From contig CM019214.1 of assembly GCA_009741485.1 (NCBI GenBank), forward strand, positions 28,982,746-29,046,745: a DNA stretch of 64,000 nucleotides, in the 5' to 3' direction. Of this stretch, positions 39,701 to 52,878 are shown one piece after another. Source of the stretch: Malurus cyaneus samueli. Its lineage: Eukaryota > Chordata > Aves > Passeriformes > Maluridae. The position numbers and the translations under genes were made by a program. The notes under the pieces are model-generated. The model was given only the letters and a program-made list of their open reading frames with translations. It was not told the origin of the DNA and ran no database searches. Position 1 is the first letter of the stretch; each line of letters starts with the position of its first letter.

Positions 39701-41485
39701 TATATTTAAGATTGCGTGTCAGGGGATTCAGTGTTCTCTGTTTTGAGAGTATTTTTTTCATTTATCTGTTGATCTTAGTAAAGAGACTTCTAAGGTTTGC
39801 AGTGTACCTTGAAGGCAAATGTTACTTCCCTGTTTCTTGAAATGTATTTCATTAGCTTAAGTGTGTACACATTGTTGGAACATGAATTTACCAAATATGG
39901 GTTGAAGCATGAGAGTTTGTTCCAAAAGAAATTAACAGAAAATTTCAGTGGTTAAAAAAAACCTAACTAGACGGTATTTTTCAACATATGGTTTTACTTC
40001 TGGTTAATTAGCAGTTTCTACTAACTACTGCAATTAGAAAACAATATGCTGTTTATGAGAACAAAAGAATATAGTTTTAATGCTTTTTTTGCTGCTGATA
40101 TAGGCTCATCTTTGAATAAAGAAGGCAAGCTAAAGTTCTTTTGGTCACAAGAGATTGGAAAACTAATATTTTAAAAGTGTCAAACTGAATCTTAGGCACA
40201 AATTCCTTTTCAAGAGAAATAAGAAGTAGTGAAGATTAGAAAATTCAGAACAGTTTTTGATGGCCTATTTGAGTCCATATTGCTGTTTAAACGCAATAAT
40301 CGGCCTTTTTCAGCTTGTATTCTGCCTTGTGCATCTTCTCTTTGTAATGCCCTTCTGTCCTACTGCATGATCTTGAGCATAACTCAGGTTAACTTGGCAC
40401 GTTCAGCAGTTTCCTGTTTTGAAAGGTGTCCGTCAGTTTCCTGGCTGGGAGAGGGACTGTCCCCTTCTTTGAGATTCCTGAAAGTTTACAAATGCTTGAA
40501 CAACACGTGGCCTTCTGAAAAATCCTATTGTTTTTGGTACTCTCTGGTGTAGGAAACTAGGGAGCCATCCTGTCCAAGAAATGGAACAGAACGAGGTGAC
40601 CTCTGAAAGTGTTGGTGTTGGAAAGCTCGGTTGTTGGGGTTTGCCAGGCTTCTGCTAGACCCCTCCTTGTTTACTATACCTGCTTCACTATCCCATTGTT
40701 TGGGATAACAGTGGAAAACTGAAATAGAAATGTGTGTGCTAAGCCTTTCAGTGGGTTCAGTGTGGGCACAGCAGAGCATGGTAGGTGGGTTTAGGTAGGG
40801 AGCAGAAGGACACACAGAAGCATGGCCTGGGTGTTGGTGGGACTAACAAACCTCAGTGCCAGGGGCACAGGAAAGCTTGGGCCTGGCAGTCCCCTTGGCA
40901 CAGATCCATGCTGTGCTCTGAAAGCAGAGGCAGCAGTGATGGAGCAGTGCTGTGTTTTGAGCCTGTAAGTCTGTCAGGGTCCAGCAAACCTTGTGAAAAG
41001 CCAGTGTCAGAGGGTAACTGCCTGTGTTTCCTCATTTATCTGCAGACTGAATGGGCAGCCCACCAGTGGCTAAGAGTTAACCACTTTTGTTTTATAGACA
41101 GCCAGGGATGAACATCACCACATAATGGGAAAGAAGTGCCAAAAACCAGATGCCCTGACAGTTCATACTGACATGCTGAGCAATAGCTTTGCAGCTTCAG
41201 AGTTTATTTCTGTCAGCTGTGCTTAATTGCCCTGCTCTCCTCTTTGTTGGATTACAATTCAGGCTGAAGTTATGGAACCTGTACCCTGCTGTTACCTTGG
41301 CAGCCCCTCAAATTTGTCGGTGAGAATATCCCAGGACTTCCAGCAAAGTCTGTCGTGCTGTGTGTACCCTTCCTTTCTCAGAGCACAGCTGCAAAACAGT
41401 TGTAAATACCTAAGTTGCTGTGAGCAGACAGGAAATGTAAGGTCTTACGTTTGAAGAGCACTGTATCTTAAATTTAAGTGGTAGT

Positions 41486-42018
41486 CCAGATCTTTTGTGT
41501 CATTTACATATCCTCACAAGATTAGGTCAAAGCCCAAATCGTTACTTAAAATCTGAATTTTTACTGGGTTTGGTAATGTCCACCTTATGAGTGCCTTAAA
41601 CTTGTTCTAAAGCTCAGCCCTGTACAGGCCAAGCCTTTTCAACCTTTAAATCCCATTTACAATTGTGAAAGTTACTTACTAAAATTCTGGACCCAGATCT
41701 TTTGTGTCAGATACATACCTTCACAAGATTAGGTGAAAGCCCAAATAATTACTTAAAATCTGAATTTTTACTGGGTTTGGAACAATTTGCACTTGTTCCG
41801 ATGTTCACCTTATGAGCGCCTTAAACTTGTTCTAAACCTCATCCTCATCCTCCGCCGAGCCTTTCCAACCTTTAAATCCCATTTACACCTTTAGGGTTTA
41901 GAGGATTTAGGTAATATGTATGACACACACCATCCGGTGGTAAATTTAGTCTGATAATAAGACAAAGTAAATTAAACACTGTAAAATTGTGAAAGTTAAT
42001 CACTAAAATTCTTGACCC
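41486..42018. repeat. Diverged tandem duplication, unit about 207-325 bp, two copies
   Basis: Copy 1 (41486-41692) and copy 2 (41693-42018) both begin CCAGATCTTTTGTGTCA. Both run through matching blocks such as CTGAATTTTTACTGGGTTTGG, of which the first 20 bases are CTGAATTTTTACTGGGTTTG, and CCTTAAACTTGTTCTAAA. Both end with ATTGTGAAAGTTA then AAAATTCT and GACCC. Copy 2 carries an extra GAACAA/TTGTTC inverted repeat of about 18-19 bp near 41780-41799 and about 100 bp more near 41884-41985, so copy 1 has lost or copy 2 has gained sequence. The parent sequence is not a repeat I recognise. Confidence 0.88.
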
Positions 42019-42649
42019 TCATGCAGGGGCTATCAGTAGTCCAGTATTACATTCAGAGAATTTAACACCCTCTTTAGGTGTAAAGGCACAGTTCTAAAAT
42101 AAAATATGCAGCATTCCCTGTAAGGTTGTTCCAATACTTTGTGCAGTAGCACTAATGGTTGTTGCAGTGTCCTGGAAATGTGTATAATTCCAATATCATA
42201 GTTCTGAATATGTGTAAAAATAAGACAGTTGGATTCAATAGTTCTAAAATTAGGGTTGTTTAGGCTTTCTGTTGCTCAATTTACTTAAGCTTAAACCAAC
42301 ATGGAACCCTTTTGCCTTTATTGACCTATTTATCCTTAATTGTCCCTCCAGGATAACGTGACCTACTTCAGCCATCCGCAGTTAAATCTAAATGAGTCCT
42401 TAAAGTTGTTGTCTTTCTTCAAACAGTCCTTCTAAAAGCAGCTCTGCATGACCTGAAAAAAATCACACTGTGTTTTCCATTTAGAAAATTATCACTCTTC
42501 CTTAAAACCCCTTATTTTTACTTAATTTCACACTCTGAAAGAGAAACTGTTGAGCAACGACTTGTTAAATTAATTTTTATTTTACCTGCAAAAATGCATT
42601 AAAGTCACTCTGATTTTAATTCCTTGGTGGGATAAAGTTTGTGAAGTTC

Positions 42650-42712
42650 TGAGCAGTTAGAACTCAATGATCTTTAAGGTTCCTTTCAACCCAAGTCCTT
42701 CTAAGTTTCCGT
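42650..42712 (+). mobile_element. CR1 LINE 3'-tail remnant
   Basis: A short sense-orientation match to the CR1 tail is seen: GCAGTTAGAACTCAATGATC, then TTTAAGGTTCCTTTCAACCC, followed by a decayed terminal stretch. At about 60 bp it is a minimal remnant with no coding capacity. The left boundary is uncertain. Confidence 0.75.
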
Positions 42713-42956
42713 GAAGTTGCCACAAAAAAAGGCTGATGGGTACCATGTGAAGGCAGTAAGTGCATGTGGTACAAGCAGATGTCCAGGCACAGGCAGATGA
42801 TGATGCCTGGACACTTCAGTTGTTATTTTTAACACTGGCTACATTCCCTCAGCTTTCCCCCCTCCAACAGCATAAGCTTTTTGGAGCAGAAAGAAGGTCA
42901 GCATATATGATGGAATATAGCCAGCATTACTGTCTGCAATCAGCTGTGTTTATTTT

Positions 42957-42990
42957 AAGGAGGAATTGGTAAAAGGAGGAATTGGTGAAA
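42957..42990. repeat. Short tandem duplication, about 16-bp unit
   Basis: Two adjacent copies of an AAGGAGGAATTGGT-type purine-rich unit are seen. It is a simple local duplication. Confidence 0.8.
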
Positions 42991-43359
42991 GTGGAAGAGA
43001 AGCTGATTTGAGGACCTAAAGGTGCTCAGGACATAAAGAGAAGATAAAGGGACCAATCAAGGAAAATACTGATGCCCATATGTCTGAGTGGGGAGATAAA
43101 AGAGAAATAAGACTTGCATGCTATATAAATTGGCATAAATATTTTAAAATAAATAAGGTATGTACAGATGCTGTCCATATGGCTGACAAACACAAGCAAT
43201 GCTTGAGACAGACTTACCTCAAGTAAATATGTTTGGATTTGTATTTTGCAATTTTAAGGGGCCTACTGCTGTGCAGGATAAAGATGTCTGGTTGCTTTTG
43301 GGCCCAAGGCTGGAGGGCAGTTCTCCTGTTTGTCAGTGAGTTGGCATTTGTCTTGTTGA

Positions 43360-43387
43360 CAGAACGTCTCTCACAGCAGAACGTCTC
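43360..43387. repeat. Direct repeat CAGAACGTCTC, 17-bp period
   Basis: The 11-mer CAGAACGTCTC occurs at 43360 and again at 43377, separated by TCACAG. It contains a CpG in each copy, and there is no larger array. Confidence 0.7.
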
Positions 43388-43747
43388 CCACCTTCCTTGC
43401 TGGCTCTTGGTGTGCAGGCAGGCACAGTGAGCTCTGTGTCACAGTGCTGTGGTGACTGAGGACTTTTCTGATCAGGCATGGGGCTGTTCCCGAAAATCCA
43501 GCTCATCTGAAACAGAGGCCAGACAAACTTAAGAGAATGAGAATAGACAGCTTTAATACAGGCCTAACAGGCTACTGTAATTAGGGCAGACAAAAGCTTT
43601 TCTCTCCTGAGGTATAAAAATGACAGGAGTCAGAGATCTTCACTTTTATAAGTTTGCTTATTAACATGTTGGGCTTCATTCTCCCATGATATTTAGGTGA
43701 TGTCTAACCACCCCAAATTTGCTTCCCCCCAACTCACTGTTGTTTAC

Positions 43748-43791
43748 ATATTTTGGGGCTTTGAGGCAGTATATTTGGGGCTTTGAGGTAT
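43748..43791. repeat. Short tandem duplication, about 22-bp unit
   Basis: Two adjacent copies of an ATATTTGGGGCTTTGAGG-type unit are seen, differing by one T in the T-run and by the spacer. It is a simple local duplication in the large intron. Confidence 0.8.
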
Positions 43792-45300
43792 CCTTGGATT
43801 CAGGCTCAGAGAGGGATTGTTTTGTCTAAAGATGGGAGAGCAGAAGCTTAGCACTGTACTATAGAAGTACAAGAATACAGATGCATGAAAATATAGGAAC
43901 TAAAAATCCTAAGGCAGCAGGGAGACACATAACCAGTTGTGGCGGTCTGGCCTACAGTCGTCATGAAGTAGGATGAAACCTCCAAAGTTTTGAATTGTTA
44001 ATAACCCCATAGACAAAGCTCTTTGAAGTAGCTCTCATTATTTTTTCCCCTGTTTGTCTGGCTTTTAAGGTCTCCTGTCACTGACACAACATCACGTATA
44101 ATTATCTTGCCTATGCTTATAAAGTGGCAAAACGCATTTATTGTCATGGTGTCGCTCTGCCAGGCTGGGTGATTTTGCTCATCTCTTCTGCTTCATGAGC
44201 AAATTATAATCACTTGCCTCCTCACAACCCAACATTCATCTAGATTCTTCTTTGCCCGCTTGCTGAGAGATTCTAAAACGCAATTTTGGTTATCTGATGG
44301 CTCCCCAGTCCTGAGAAAATTGCAATACACTGTGGTTTTAGACATGCCTGAACTAATAACATCTGAGACCAAAAGTAAGCATAATAGGAAAGGAAATAGA
44401 GAAGGTTTTCATCCGTGGTACACTGGATAAGATTTAGGAAGAGTTAAGGGGAATGTGGAGAAATAAGGGAAAAAAAGGTGCATAGCTGAGGCAGGGAGAT
44501 GCATCAAATTTCTTATCTGAACCTTGTCTAATGATGAAGCTTTAACAGGTTCAGCTCCAACACAGAAGCTCAGGTTTTCCTAATTTCCTGTGCAGCTTCA
44601 TCTGTTTCTCTGAAGGGAAGGTAGTAATTATCAAAACCAGAATAAAGGGGAGGTTTAATGCTTTGGGTTTTCAAATGTGCATTTAAAAATACATCTATTC
44701 ACACAATTTCAGGAAAGAATTAATTAGATTGTAGAATAGTGTGCATGTTGTTTTATTCATAGTGATTTTGTTGTTTTGGGGGGTTTTGAGGTGAGGGGAT
44801 GAAAGTTGTTTTTATTTTAAAAATCAGATTTGAAGCATAAGCATCAATAAGAATTCGTGCCTCCTTGCTTACAGGTTGTGCTCATGCTGTGAGTGTCACA
44901 GCATCAGCTGTGTTAGGTGAAATGCAGCTATTAGTGCCAAGAGCTTGATAGATAATCATTTTCCTTTGGCATTCGGTAATTTTGGACTGACCACTAGAGG
45001 CTGCACTTGTATCACAGCACGTCTGGCTGTTTTATTTTAAATTTCTTCTGCTGGATTTCTTTCTCTTTCCTATATTTCTTCATGAACAGTGGTCAGCCTT
45101 AGTTTGAGCTGCATAGGTTTTGCTTTCCCGAGTTACAGTTCATTGAGCTGACCATGGCAGGGCCCAGTAATCAAACAGAACAAATTCTTCTACATCAGTA
45201 GTCTCCTTTCATGTTGAAGCACAGTACAGATGCTCACTAATTAAACACAGGAAGGTGTAGATGGCACGTTTTTTTCTCTGGCTCTGGAAATTTGGGCATA

Positions 45301-45312
45301 GAGAGAGAGAGA
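45301..45312. repeat. Short (GA)n microsatellite
   Basis: A six-unit GA run lies in non-coding DNA with no associated element. Confidence 0.7.
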
Positions 45313-48300
45313 TGTAGTGCGGTGACTTCCACAGCACCACAGCTTTAAATTCGGCACCTCAGGAAGTTTGAGGTGAGCGTGTTCCTTGGCTCTACTTTGG
45401 ATGATTTTTCAATGAGATAGAAGGGATGGACATGTCCTTTCAGCTGCATTTCCTGCACTGACTTTTTCAGTGTTTTCAGCTGAAGAGATATAGGTTACAA
45501 AAACGAAAGCCAAGACTACATTAATTCTATCTGAAATGATACAGAAGTTGTGAATGATTGCATTCCTATTCCTTCACTACACGCAGTGTGATGTATCGTA
45601 AATAGAGTGCACCTGCAATTTCTGCTTTTTCTCATAAATATTGCTGGAATAAGGACTCATTACTGATAGACTGGTTGCACACCTCAGCTGGAAGTTAAAG
45701 GAATCTGAATTGAGATGTCACGAGTGGGTCTGACCACAAGATGTCATGCCCACAGTTTGGGTGGAAACCAAAATGTCATTTGCCAGTTTGCTTTAGGGCT
45801 CAAGGGTCTGCTAGGTAGGCAAAGAGCTTCATCTGGGTGGTCATGAATTCTGCCTTTGTTAGGGACAATGCTGTCCTCAGATTTGTTCAGTATTCTTGAC
45901 CTCAGTTAAAGTTGCACATCTGCATCTGCGACAGAACTTGGCACCAAACTGTTGTTGTCTGAGTGACTGAATGCCATGACAGCAACATGCAATTCTGTAT
46001 GCAGCCATATTTGGAAATATATTTTCATTCTATTTATTTTCTATTCATTTTGGCAGATGGTTTCTTTGCCACTGATATCTCAATAAATTAAAACCTCGAA
46101 TTTTCTGTCATAAAAATATAAAATATAATTTTAAAGTTTGCTAATTTAGAGCAAGCATAGTTAACAGGAAGTATTACTGTCCTGCTTTCAGAACATTTCC
46201 AGCTAATCTTAGGGATTGTAATCACTTTATGATTGATCACATATTCTATCATTTCATGAGTATCAAAGATGATAAATTGCAAGTCCAGAATATAATTTGT
46301 AATATTATGTAACTTTATAAAATGCTGCTTTTGTAATGTGCTATGAAGGGTTATACCTTTTTTATTTGCCAGGCTATTCTTTGGTTAAATGCTTTTAAGT
46401 ACTAATTTAAGTGCAGGTTTTTAGAAAACACATTAAGATCTGAAATAGTGCAGCAGCAGCAGCATTGCAAAGTAATTCAGCTTAGATGCTGTGTCAAAAC
46501 CTACAGGCTCACTTAGCAATCAAAACCAGGAAGGTCAATGTAAGAACTCCTATGTCTGGTTTATAGTACTTTTTCAGCTCCTGTTATCTCTAAATTGTTT
46601 TAGAGAACCTTCTACAGTGAGGCTGGGTGTTTTGGGCTGTAAAAGCATGCAATATCTGAAGCTTTCAAACCGGAGCTCAATGAAGTGTAATATATCATCA
46701 TATTTTCATCATTTGCTCAAGAAAGCACAAGTCTGCTTTCTTCTTCTTAGAAATGGTGGCTTAAAATGTTGAGCCCTTAATTTTAGTTTTACTTTGGATT
46801 GTGAAAAAGAAGCTGTCATAAGATCAAAATATTTAAAGACCAGTCAAATGCAAGACATTTTAAAATTATTAAGCAGCTTTTAAACATTTTAAAATCAGGG
46901 GTACATGCCAAATACGATATTTTTTTATTCCATTTTTAAAATACCCAGCTGGTGTATTTCTTTTGGAATGAAATGGGTAAACTGGCCAGTTCTGAAACAA
47001 AGTAGACTTTATGATAATGAGCAATCAAGAATTGTAAGAAAATTAAACTGCTCTAGGTCTAATTATTGTTTAGTGGCTGGCTACCAGGTTTTGTATATTG
47101 TTACAGCTGAAGTAGTCTTGGTTGCCCTACATAAGGGATGGAAGGAGAAGGGATGTGCAGCAAGGCTGTGCCAGGTGAATTGTTCCTGCCTTTTTGCTTG
47201 CTGGGAAACCAGCATAAAACTGGTAATGTGAAATGTCACCACAGGGCTTAGCTGATTTTTTTTTCTTTCCTAGTTCCTGTACTGGAGATTTTAATCTTGA
47301 TTTGTTAATGTTATTGATATCACATTCTTCACTGTATTATCTGACAACCATCTATAGAGCTTATGAAGGCCGCTAAGGAGGTGGCTCTTCTCTGCATCCA
47401 TTAATTGCCAGTGCATTTGTGGTTTCATTTTGTTAATGTGTGAAACAATGATCATTAAGACAGTATTCTTGTCTCCCCCTCACCCGCCCAAGAAATCATT
47501 CCTAGCAGCAGCAGGAGAGATGGAGAAGTGGTCTTTGAGGTGGCTCAGGTTCAGTCCATTGATGTGTATCTGAAAATGCAGAATGCAAAGCTTCCCTTGG
47601 GAAACAGTAACCTTGCTTGTTAAATGTCTGCTTTCCAATGGTCTGTTTCTAAGCTAAATGACCAGTGATGAGCAGATGAGTCAATTCCAAGTCCTTCCTA
47701 TACAGGTTTGCAGTTGCATGCCAAAAAAGATGAGGATTTATGAGCTGCCCCAGCTCTCACATCTTTCAGAGCAGTGAGAGTGTCTCCGACGTGCACTGAT
47801 GCTCGCTGACAAGCTGCTGTGGGTGAGGAACATTTCAGACAGGATGCTACCAGGGTTCTGCTTATAGTGCAGGTTGCCTTGGTTCTCTGCTCAATGCAGT
47901 AATTCTTCATGGAATGTTGCTGAAGTTCTGCTATGGAAATAGCTGTTCAGCCCTGGAGAGCAAGAATGTCTGCTCTGATTGTATGCTGAGGTAGTTGGGG
48001 TAGGGAACAGTCCTGAGTGTGATGTAGGCCAACTGTTTAATAATAAAGCTATAAGACTGAAATTCAATTTTAAGTAACTGGACTTACATAATCTAAAATG
48101 TACAGAATTTCAAACTTGCAAAGGTTTGGTATTTTCATTTCTGGGATGAATCCAAAGATCTGTTTTGCTTCATTTGTAGTAGAGATCAATGTATACTAAC
48201 CATTTTCATACAGCAGTGTGGAAGCAATAGGAAATTATTTGTGTAGCAGTTGTCACCACCCATACCTTGGAGAAATGCAAGGATATTTCAGATGATGTTT

Positions 48301-49675
48301 ATGTCATTGCTTCCACATACCCCAGAGGGAAGCTGCTTTCCACAGTCCTATGTACTATAAGCTTTCCCACCCTTTCCCCCAAGTGCATGAGCTAATAAGT
48401 CTTGCAAACGAGACAAAGAGGGGATGTCCCCATAATCTAAAGCTGAGGAGTCACTAATTGGAAAATTCAGTTCCTGCTCTATGGTCTGCATGGAAAGCTG
48501 GCTGCTTGTTGGGCAGGTATTTCAGCCTCACCGTCACCTCCTCCAATTGGTTTTACACTGGCTCCCCAAGACAGGGGGAGGGGACTGAGCAGACTCTGCT
48601 GCCTTTTCTCATGTCCTCTGTGGCCCTTCTTCACTTTCTGCTTTTCTAACCTGGCCTTTGTGAGTTTGCTGGACACGTTTCCTGCAGAGCAGGGATGGTT
48701 TCTCTGCCTTTCTAAAAACGTTCTGTTCTTTGTTCTGGTGGATAAACAGAAGAACAGTGCTTATCCCATGATGTTTTGGACTTTTTTTTGTTTTGGTTTG
48801 GGGGTTTTTTGTGCATGTATTAGTAGGGGAACAAAGGAAGGAAATACTAAATTTGAATTGCAAGCTTATATAAATTACATTTGAGAAAGTACACCGGATA
48901 CAAGTTAATACATTAAAGACAGCAAAGGTTGTAAGGGAAGTGTTAAGAAGCCTGAATACAGGTGCTTCTGCTATGGTTTTTTAGTGTTTCTCACTGTGAG
49001 GGTTGGTTCCAGTCAAGTATAACTGCCAAATTTTCTTTCCATTTGTGAGGTGCCACCTGATTTTATGGTGCAACCTTCAGCCAAAATAGCTGAAGATACT
49101 ACAAATCCTGCTATCCTGATATACCTGGTGTCCTAAGATACCAGGGAACAAATCCACTGTGCTTTTCAAACAATGAAACAACTTTTTGTTTGAGAAGCTC
49201 AGGTGTCTCCTTCCTTTGTTCAAGGACTCAGACTTGACACTTATAAGAATGATGGCCTTTGTGTCAAGGAAATATATTGAGAAAAATCTGTCTAAACCCC
49301 AGGCCACAGATGCTCAGTAGCTACTCAAGCTTTTTGTCAAAAATGTGCTGCTTCCTCCTGGGGCTGAGCAGGGGTGTCTCTGTGTTGCAGGATGAGCTGC
49401 TCCAGAGCCAGGTCTGCTACCAGGGCTGAGAGCAGGAAGCTGTGGTGTGGGGTGTGAGTGCCACCTGTTGAGCAGCAGGCAGTGCAGGCAAGATGCTGGA
49501 CTCCACAGGCAGGACCAGAGCTGAGGGAAGTGTCCACCAAGGGAAGATACTGGGAAATTGAGAGGGACATAGCATAGAGGAGGCTCAGGCTGGAGGATGA
49601 AGGGACTGTGTGTTCAGGGAAGAGTGAGAATTGATTCGAATGACTGACATTCATCCTGACAGTCTAAAATTAAGC

Positions 49676-49707
49676 AAAAAAAAAAAAAAAAAACAAAACC
49701 CAAACCA
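49676..49707. repeat. A18 homopolymer followed by an A/C-rich tract
   Basis: Eighteen A residues (49676-49693) lead into CAAAACCCAAACC. No clear retroposed transcript is visible immediately 5' of it on the + strand, so I call it low complexity rather than a poly(A) tail. Confidence 0.85.
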
Positions 49708-51949
49708 GACTTTTGGAGCTGTTCTTGGGACAAGAACGGATGAATGGGAGAGACAAGTGGTGGTGGTGAAGACAAGTTTATTGGAAAGTTATACAGAAGC
49801 GTGAGAAGATATGAGCTGAGCTGATGAGTACGATGCAACTGGACCAAGGCAGGGGAAAAAGCTTGATGAGCAGGACAGTCTGTGACCATCAGAGCATGCT
49901 TCTGCCGAGACACAGTGCACAAACTAAAATGAATTCCTGTCAAAGCGCATGGAAGGGGTAGGGGAAAATCAGTATCGGAATAAAATATAATAAATATGGC
50001 TGAGGGAAAGAGGGACAGCTGGCATTCACAGTTAAATCAGGAACCAAAGGAAAACTGAATATATGCTTGTTTCCAAAGCACCATTCATTCTATGCCCTAA
50101 AAGATAAAAGGGTATTGCAAAGTGTCTCAGAGCTCTGTACACAGGTACGTGTCTGGCAGTAAGGAGAGGTCAGTAGAGCAAGGGTACATTGGCAAACAGA
50201 CCTGTTTTCAATATTTACTTTTCTTGAATACATGACTTTGTTGTCTTTGTAATGTTCTCAACTTCATTGTACACAATGTCTTAGTTTGGTTTGTTGCTTC
50301 CTGCCTACGACTTGCTGGAGCTGGATCCCAGACTCCACAGCCAGGCCTTTGCAACAAGGCACTGTTGTCAAGATAACAAATATTTTTCCCACCCTGATTG
50401 ATTTGGAACAGGACATTTTTTTTCCTCACATTGGCACCAGAGTGACACCAAACCCTTCCCCTCCCTTTGTCCCAAGGTGGTTTTTTTTGGTGTTTTTTTT
50501 TCTTTTTCCCAACAGTCTATATTAGTGGAGCATTAACAGTTTGAAGTCAGATGCTCAAGACTGCCACTGGGTTTCTTCTAGGCAGCAGCGGGAAATCCTG
50601 GCTTTTATGTCTGATGTGGCTGATTCGTGCAAGCACACAACATATTTGATCCAGTGGGAGAAGGTTGGCTGAAGACATTTGCTGGGCTATCTTAGCGATG
50701 TGCTTTTCTTTAATTAGTTCTTCCACTTAAGTAAGCCTTGTCTTTTTATTTTTCTGTGATATTAAGCTCTTCTTATAGTCAGGTGTTGAGGCAGGTGATA
50801 AACTGTGTGGAGCTGCCACGTAGATAATTTCTGGGATCCCAGCTGAGGCTGTATTTTCCTGTGCTTCTGGAGAGAAATCCTATTGATGCTCTTTCAGATA
50901 CTTTAATTTTATTCATATTGCACTGAAATATCAGTAGTTTCTTGAAATATTATGCAGATGTTACATTTAGGTACTCTGAGATTATGCTCCCTCTGAGGAA
51001 GTATGGAGAAATTTGAGGGCTCCTGGAAACTTATACTGAGCAGGGAAAACAGTTCTTTACAAGACCTAATTTACTCCAAAATCCACACTAACTCCTGTAG
51101 TAACAGTTGTAGCACCTTTTTGACTCCATTCATCCACATTAAGGTTGTGTACCCACAGAGTTTGCTTTGCTACCCAATTACTGTATCACAAGATTGCGAT
51201 TATAATTTTATTTTGCTCAGTTGCTAAAGGTTAAAACTGTGAGAACTTTAAATGGGCAACAGGAAGAGGCTAAAATCAGTCTGGATCTCTCTCCTCCTCT
51301 CGCCCTTCAAATAAAGACAAAGAAGAGGGGAAATTTCAGTAAATCATGGAAATTTACTGTATTGGGAAGCATATTGTTAATATAAAGCCCTGTTTGTCTG
51401 CAAGGGTTGTCAGGCTCACAAGGCAAGTGCTCAGATGTTGTTTATCAGTGTTGTCCTAACCTAGAGGCAAGAGTTAAGTAATGTGTTTTGAATGTGGGCA
51501 ACGAGGATCCTGTCTAATATTCTGCCCTGCTAAAAGGACTGCTCGGCTTCTGAACGAAAGAAAGCAAGGGTTCCTTTGCATTTTTAATGATTATTCATGT
51601 TTCCCACTAAATATTATGTCTTCAAATTTGAGAGTTACTGTGTTTTGTAAAAGAGAGGGAGTAAACTGTGAGTCATGTTTAAATTTGTAATTTTGAAGAG
51701 TACCTTTAAGATGACACATCTGGGTACTGTGTTCTTCATCCCCCTAAACATCCTTTTATCATTATGCTGCTGACATAATCTTATAAAGCAAAGCTAGTGT
51801 TTCCATGATTCAGCAATCTTGAATAAAGAATCCTGACATTCTGTTGTGTTGATTTTTATTTTTTCTTTTAAGATATTACCATATCAAATTGAAGCACAGC
51901 ATTTCTAAACATCACACAGTGCCGCAGCAGGCCTTGCAATAAATTATCA

Positions 51950-52450
51950 GGACTAAAAATACAGCACATATATTGAAAAAGAACCGAATATTTAAGAAAA
52001 CAATAAATCTGAGCCGGTTTGCCTTGTATTTGCCTGCTGTTTCCATTTTGATTGCGATTGGCTGGCAAGGGCTGCTGCTGGCATTGCACAATTGGCTTAG
52101 TGGGGAATTACAAAACAGGAGCATTTCCCTTGGTCAGGGCTCGGTAGCACATGCAGCTGAGCACAGGCAAAAGAGAAAGGTCACCGTGCTCCAGGATTTG
52201 AGCGGAATCTCTCTCACAGATGTTGCCATTCCTGAGTAGCGCGTCTGAGCTCGCTGTTCTCATCTGTGATTCCAAGTGTTTAAGTGCCGCAAGGTTTTTT
52301 TGTTTCGGTGAATGTAAAAATGCACCTAGGAAGGAGTTCACAACCTGGAGGCATGTGAGAATTTCTGATGCGTGGAGCAATATCATGGAGTGATCAGAAG
52401 GATCTGTGTTTTTAAGGAGTTTTAAATATCAATGAGACGAAAGACAATTC
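51950..52450. other. CpG-enriched non-repeat islet, candidate regulatory or conserved element
   Basis: About a dozen CpG dinucleotides cluster within roughly 450 bp (for example GAGCGGAATC, GTAGCGCGTC, GCTCGCTG), in a large intron otherwise poor in CpG. No CR1 signature is present. It lies about 430-930 bp upstream of the exon at 52879. An 88-codon open frame on the + strand crosses it, but it shows no family resemblance. It may be an intragenic enhancer or promoter, or chance. Only comparative or chromatin data could tell. Confidence 0.25.
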
Positions 52451-52878
52451 TACCAGAAGGTTAAAGGCAGATGCAGAAGGAAAACAACTTCATTTTGATC
52501 CTGAAATTATACTGAAAACATCATGAGGAAGGGATTTATATCAGCACCAAACAGTGGAGAATCAAAAAGTCTTATTTTCCTCTGAAATAATCTCTGTGCA
52601 AGAAATGTAAATACTGTCTATTGTGAAAAAGAAGCATTCATTATTTGAATACATTTTGAAACTCTGTGAAATGCATATGAGACTGCTGCACCTTTGCAAT
52701 GCTATATAGTGTATCTTTATTGAAGACATTTAAATAAAGAAGATTCTGCATAAAAAGGTCAAGCTACTTCTTTTTTTCCTTTTAAAACTATTTTTAATTT
52801 CTTTTTTGTGTGAGGGAACCAGGAGTTACGTTTGTATTTCTAACTAAACTTTCCTGTTTTCTTCTTCTCCAAACTTAG

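Larger units (their letters stand above)
34922..52878 (+). other. Large intron of the MCF2L-like gene (about 18 kb)
   Basis: The intron opens with GTGAGC and closes with CAAACTTAG. It contains a diverged CR1 reverse-transcriptase fragment (about 35.5-36.8 kb), a tandem duplication at 41486-42018, a short CR1 tail near 42.65 kb, small tandem repeats near 43.0 and 43.75 kb and an A18 run at 49676. Two non-repeat, CpG-richer islets lie at about 43.9-44.35 and 51.95-52.45 kb. The remaining stretches hold short, unrecognisable open frames only. I found no separate gene inside it. Confidence 0.8.
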
